Source: Saccharopolyspora erythraea (lineage in GTDB: Bacteria > Actinomycetota > Actinomycetes > Mycobacteriales > Pseudonocardiaceae). Taken from it: DNA of 64,000 nucleotides. The notes beneath the pieces are model-generated. The model worked only from the letters and a program-made list of their open reading frames with translations. It searched no databases and had not been told where the DNA came from. Positions 61,811 to 64,000 of the stretch are shown in pieces; positions within the stretch are counted from its first letter, which is position 1, and every line of letters starts with the position of its first letter. The DNA is taken from the NCBI RefSeq assembly GCF_018141105.1, contig NZ_CP054839.1, positions 5,270,001 through 5,334,000 of the forward strand. The letters run 5' to 3'. Both the position numbers and the translations under genes were made by a program.

Positions 61811-63574
61811 ATGCCGCCATCGCAGGATCGGATGTCGCGGGACTGGGACGAACAGGGCCGCGACAAGCAGGACTGGGACGCTCGGGACTGGGACGCCGTC
61901 GTGGTCGGCGCGGGTCTCGGTGGGCTCACCGCAGCCGCGTACCTCGCCACCAACGGGCTGCGCACCCTCGTGCTGGAGCAGTGGAGCGTCGCGGGCGGGT
62001 TCTCCCACGTGTTCCGGCGCAGAGGCTTCGAGTTCGACGTGGGCGTGCACTACGTCGGTGACTGCGGGCCGGACGGGACGATCCCCACCATCCTGCGCGG
62101 CGTCGGACTCGAGGGCCGGGTCGAGTTCCTGCCGATGGACCCCGACGGCTTCGACACGCTGGTCTTCCCCGGCCTGACCTTCCGCGTGCCCCGGGGCTGG
62201 GACCGCTACCTCGATGCGCTGGTCGAGGCTTTTCCCGGCGAGGAGCGGGGTTTGCGCGAGTGCATCCGGGTGCTGCGGCGGGTTGCGCTGGAGTGCGAAC
62301 GGGCGGGCATGCCCGAAACCCGGGCTCAAGCGGCGGCTTTCGTCCTGCGTTGTCCGACGGCCGTCCACTGGTCGGCTCGGCCGTTGTCGGAGCTCCTCGA
62401 CTCGTGCGGGCTCACGCCCGCCGCGCGTGCGGTGATCTGCGGCCAGTCCGGCGACTACGGGGCACCGCCGGACGTGGTGCCCGCCGCGATGCACGCCGCC
62501 CTGCTGCACCACTTCCTCAAGTCGGGCACCTACTTCCCCAGAGGAGGCGGTCAGGTGCTGGCCGCCAACCTCATCGACGTCATCACCGCCCACGGCGGCC
62601 AGGTGCGCACCGGCGTCCGGGCCGACCGGATCCTCGTCTCCGGCGGTGCCGTCACAGGTGTGCGACTGCGCAGCGGCGAGGTCCTGAGCGCACCGGTGGT
62701 CGTCTCCAACGCCGCCATCCCGCGCACCTACCTGGAACTCGTCGGCTCGGAGCACCTCCCCGCGCGCACTCTGCGCAAAGTCGGTTCCTACCGCATGGCA
62801 CCGCCTTTCTTCATCGTCTACCTGGGACTGGACCACGACCTCGCGACCCGGATGCCCAACACCAACTACTGGCTCCACCAGGACACCGAACCGGGCTCGT
62901 TCTACCGCGGCGTCCACCCGGGCCGTGCCGGCACGCCCACGCCGGTCGGCGGGCTGTTCATCAGCTCCGCCACCGTCAAGGACCCGCACTCCCCGCACCT
63001 GGCCCCGCCCGGCCACAGCACGCTGCAGCTCATGGCCTTCGTGCCCGCGCACCACTCGTTCTGGCACCTGAGCACCGGGCCCGCCGCGGGCGAGCGCTAC
63101 CGGCGCAACGCCGGCTACCGCGCCGTGAAGGAGCGCATCAGCCAGGACATGGTGCGGATGGCGACCCAGGTGCTGCCCGACCTGCGCGAGCACATCGTCT
63201 GGGAAGAGGCGGCGACTCCGGTCACGCAGGAGCGCTACACGCTGGCCACCGGCGGGTCGTGCCTGGGACTGGAGGTGTCCACCGGCCAGTTCGGCCTGCA
63301 CCGCCCGCGCGCGACGACCCCGGTCCGCGGCCTGTACCTCACCGGTGCCGGCACCCGTTCGGGCCCCGGCGTCGTGGGCGCAACCACGAGCGGGGTCATC
63401 GCCGCGGGAGCCGTGCTCGGCAGGAACCTCCTCGCCGAGGTCCGCGGCGGACGGGTGTTCGCCGACCCGGCCCTGCTCGGCCCGCGCGACGAGGACCGGG
63501 ACGCGCTCAAGGCGTCCCGCAACCTGCGTCCCGCGTCGGGACCGGCTGCCCGCGCAGACACACTGTCCAACTAG
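61811..63574 (+). CDS. Phytoene-desaturase-like FAD oxidoreductase
   Basis: A 587-residue flavoprotein of the CrtI/phytoene dehydrogenase-related (COG1233) family. The FAD motif is VVVGAGLGGLTAAAYLATNG, followed by VAGGFSHVFRRRGFEFDVGVHYVGD and RGGGQVLAANLIDVITAHGG. The C-terminal cofactor motif is GLYLTGAGTRSGPGVVGATTSG. An Asp/Arg/Trp-rich N-terminal extension (~30 residues: SRDWDEQGRDKQDWDARDWD) precedes the domain. ATG 61811 has GGGAGG 5 nt upstream and excludes the longer frame to 61733. Members desaturate or isomerise carotenoids, retinoids and other polyenes. No other carotenoid gene is nearby, so the substrate is open. Confidence 0.83.
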   Translation: MPPSQDRMSRDWDEQGRDKQDWDARDWDAVVVGAGLGGLTAAAYLATNGLRTLVLEQWSVAGGFSHVFRRRGFEFDVGVHYVGDCGPDGTIPTILRGVGLEGRVEFLPMDPDGFDTLVFPGLTFRVPRGWDRYLDALVEAFPGEERGLRECIRVLRRVALECERAGMPETRAQAAAFVLRCPTAVHWSARPLSELLDSCGLTPAARAVICGQSGDYGAPPDVVPAAMHAALLHHFLKSGTYFPRGGGQVLAANLIDVITAHGGQVRTGVRADRILVSGGAVTGVRLRSGEVLSAPVVVSNAAIPRTYLELVGSEHLPARTLRKVGSYRMAPPFFIVYLGLDHDLATRMPNTNYWLHQDTEPGSFYRGVHPGRAGTPTPVGGLFISSATVKDPHSPHLAPPGHSTLQLMAFVPAHHSFWHLSTGPAAGERYRRNAGYRAVKERISQDMVRMATQVLPDLREHIVWEEAATPVTQERYTLATGGSCLGLEVSTGQFGLHRPRATTPVRGLYLTGAGTRSGPGVVGATTSGVIAAGAVLGRNLLAEVRGGRVFADPALLGPRDEDRDALKASRNLRPASGPAARADTLSN

Positions 63575-63643
63575 GACAGGCGGTTGCCGGTCCGGTCCGC
63601 GGGCCCTGCACGACGGACCGGCGCGTGCCACACTCTCCAGACG

Positions 63644-64000
63644 ATGGACCGGGAGCGAGTACGCGCGTGGGTCACCGCCTACGAGAGGGCGTGGCGGGCC
63701 CCGGGCACCGACGGCCTCTCCGAGTTGTTCACCCCCGACGCGAGCTACCAGCAGTCGCCGTACAAGGAACCGGTGCTGGGGCTGCCCGCCATCTCGCGCA
63801 TGTGGGAGGCCGAACGCGAGGGCCCCGACGAGACGTTCCAGATGACGAGCGGGCTGGTCGCCGTCGACGGTGACACCGCGGTCGTGCGACTCGAGGTCCA
63901 GTACGGAGAACCGGTCCGGCAGGAGTACCGCGACCTCTGGATCATCGAGTTCGCCCCGGACGGCCGCTGCCGCGCCTTCGAGGAGTGGCCCTTCCTGCCG
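63644..64000 (+). CDS. SnoaL-like/NTF2-fold protein, N-terminal part
   Basis: 119 codons from ATG 63644 run off the right edge. The sequence (MDRERVRAWVTAYERAWRAP, LSELFTPDASYQQSPY, VLGLPAISRMWEAER, AVVRLEVQYG, YRDLWIIEFAPDGRCRAFEE) has the length spacing and WExxR/ALF-type pattern of SnoaL/NTF2-like domains (about 130 residues). The domain is therefore nearly complete here. Such proteins are small-molecule isomerases/cyclases or unknown. No catalytic assignment is possible. Confidence 0.7.
   Translation, partial: MDRERVRAWVTAYERAWRAPGTDGLSELFTPDASYQQSPYKEPVLGLPAISRMWEAEREGPDETFQMTSGLVAVDGDTAVVRLEVQYGEPVRQEYRDLWIIEFAPDGRCRAFEEWPFLP

Overview
The window is about 72% GC with short operons, GTG/TTG starts, several apparently leaderless genes, DtxR/IdeR-type iron boxes and no tRNA or rRNA. 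It suggests an actinomycete of the Pseudonocardiales. The large siderophore locus matches, in gene content, module order and predicted residues, what is published for erythrochelin of Saccharopolyspora erythraea. Saccharopolyspora is therefore the best guess. That rests on recall and hand alignment, not on a search.

Layout. 1-8.6 kb: ordinary accessory metabolism. It holds a GAF-LuxR regulator with an acyl-CoA ligase, an MBL hydrolase, a DoxX protein, a MalY-type lyase, a thioester-reductase-like SDR preceded by a 43-residue stub of a ketosynthase, a basic DUF5872-like protein and a small membrane protein. 8.6-13.3 kb: a minus-strand catabolic set (IclR regulator, type III CoA transferase, HMG-CoA-lyase family enzyme, MatC/SLC13 transporter), probably for a branched dicarboxylate.

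13.4-36.6 kb: iron-regulated hydroxamate siderophore locus. An iron box precedes a heterodimeric ABC exporter whose two ATP sites are clearly asymmetric. Facing it is a minus-strand operon of ornithine N-hydroxylase, siderophore-binding lipoprotein, a 5429-residue NRPS and an MbtH protein, with two overlapping iron boxes upstream. The NRPS reads C-A-T-E / C-A(Ser)-T-E / C-A(N5-hydroxyornithine)-T / C-A-T-C and has no thioesterase. No hydroxyornithine N-acetyltransferase is present, so that activity must come from elsewhere in the genome.

36.8-41.6 kb: LysR regulator, a frame-disrupted DUF6098-like gene, a small P-loop kinase, an NmrA-type reductase and an amino-acid permease. 41.6-47.1 kb: a glycine-rich peptide locus. 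It has a secreted 500-residue Gly-rich protein with RTX-like units and two divergent ~110-residue peptides sharing a conserved leader (core VEFLPARTVLT) followed by Gly-rich tails. Beside them is a membrane M50 metalloprotease with a PqqD/wHTH-like N-terminus. This looks like a RiPP-like or dedicated secretion system and is the best candidate here for something undescribed.

47.1-57.7 kb: a crotonase, then a second NRPS locus built around 2,3-diaminopropionate supply (SbnA and SbnB homologues). It includes a SyrP/TauD-type oxygenase, a one-module NRPS (half C domain-A-T-TE) and a stand-alone carrier protein fused to the polytopic, left-handed beta-helix terminal domain known from epsilon-polylysine synthetase (Pls). 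I do not recognise this combination as a characterised pathway. 57.7-64 kb: copper-associated genes (DUF305, CopD-CtaG fusion, CopC), a small membrane protein, a carotenoid-desaturase-like FAD oxidoreductase and the start of a SnoaL-like gene.
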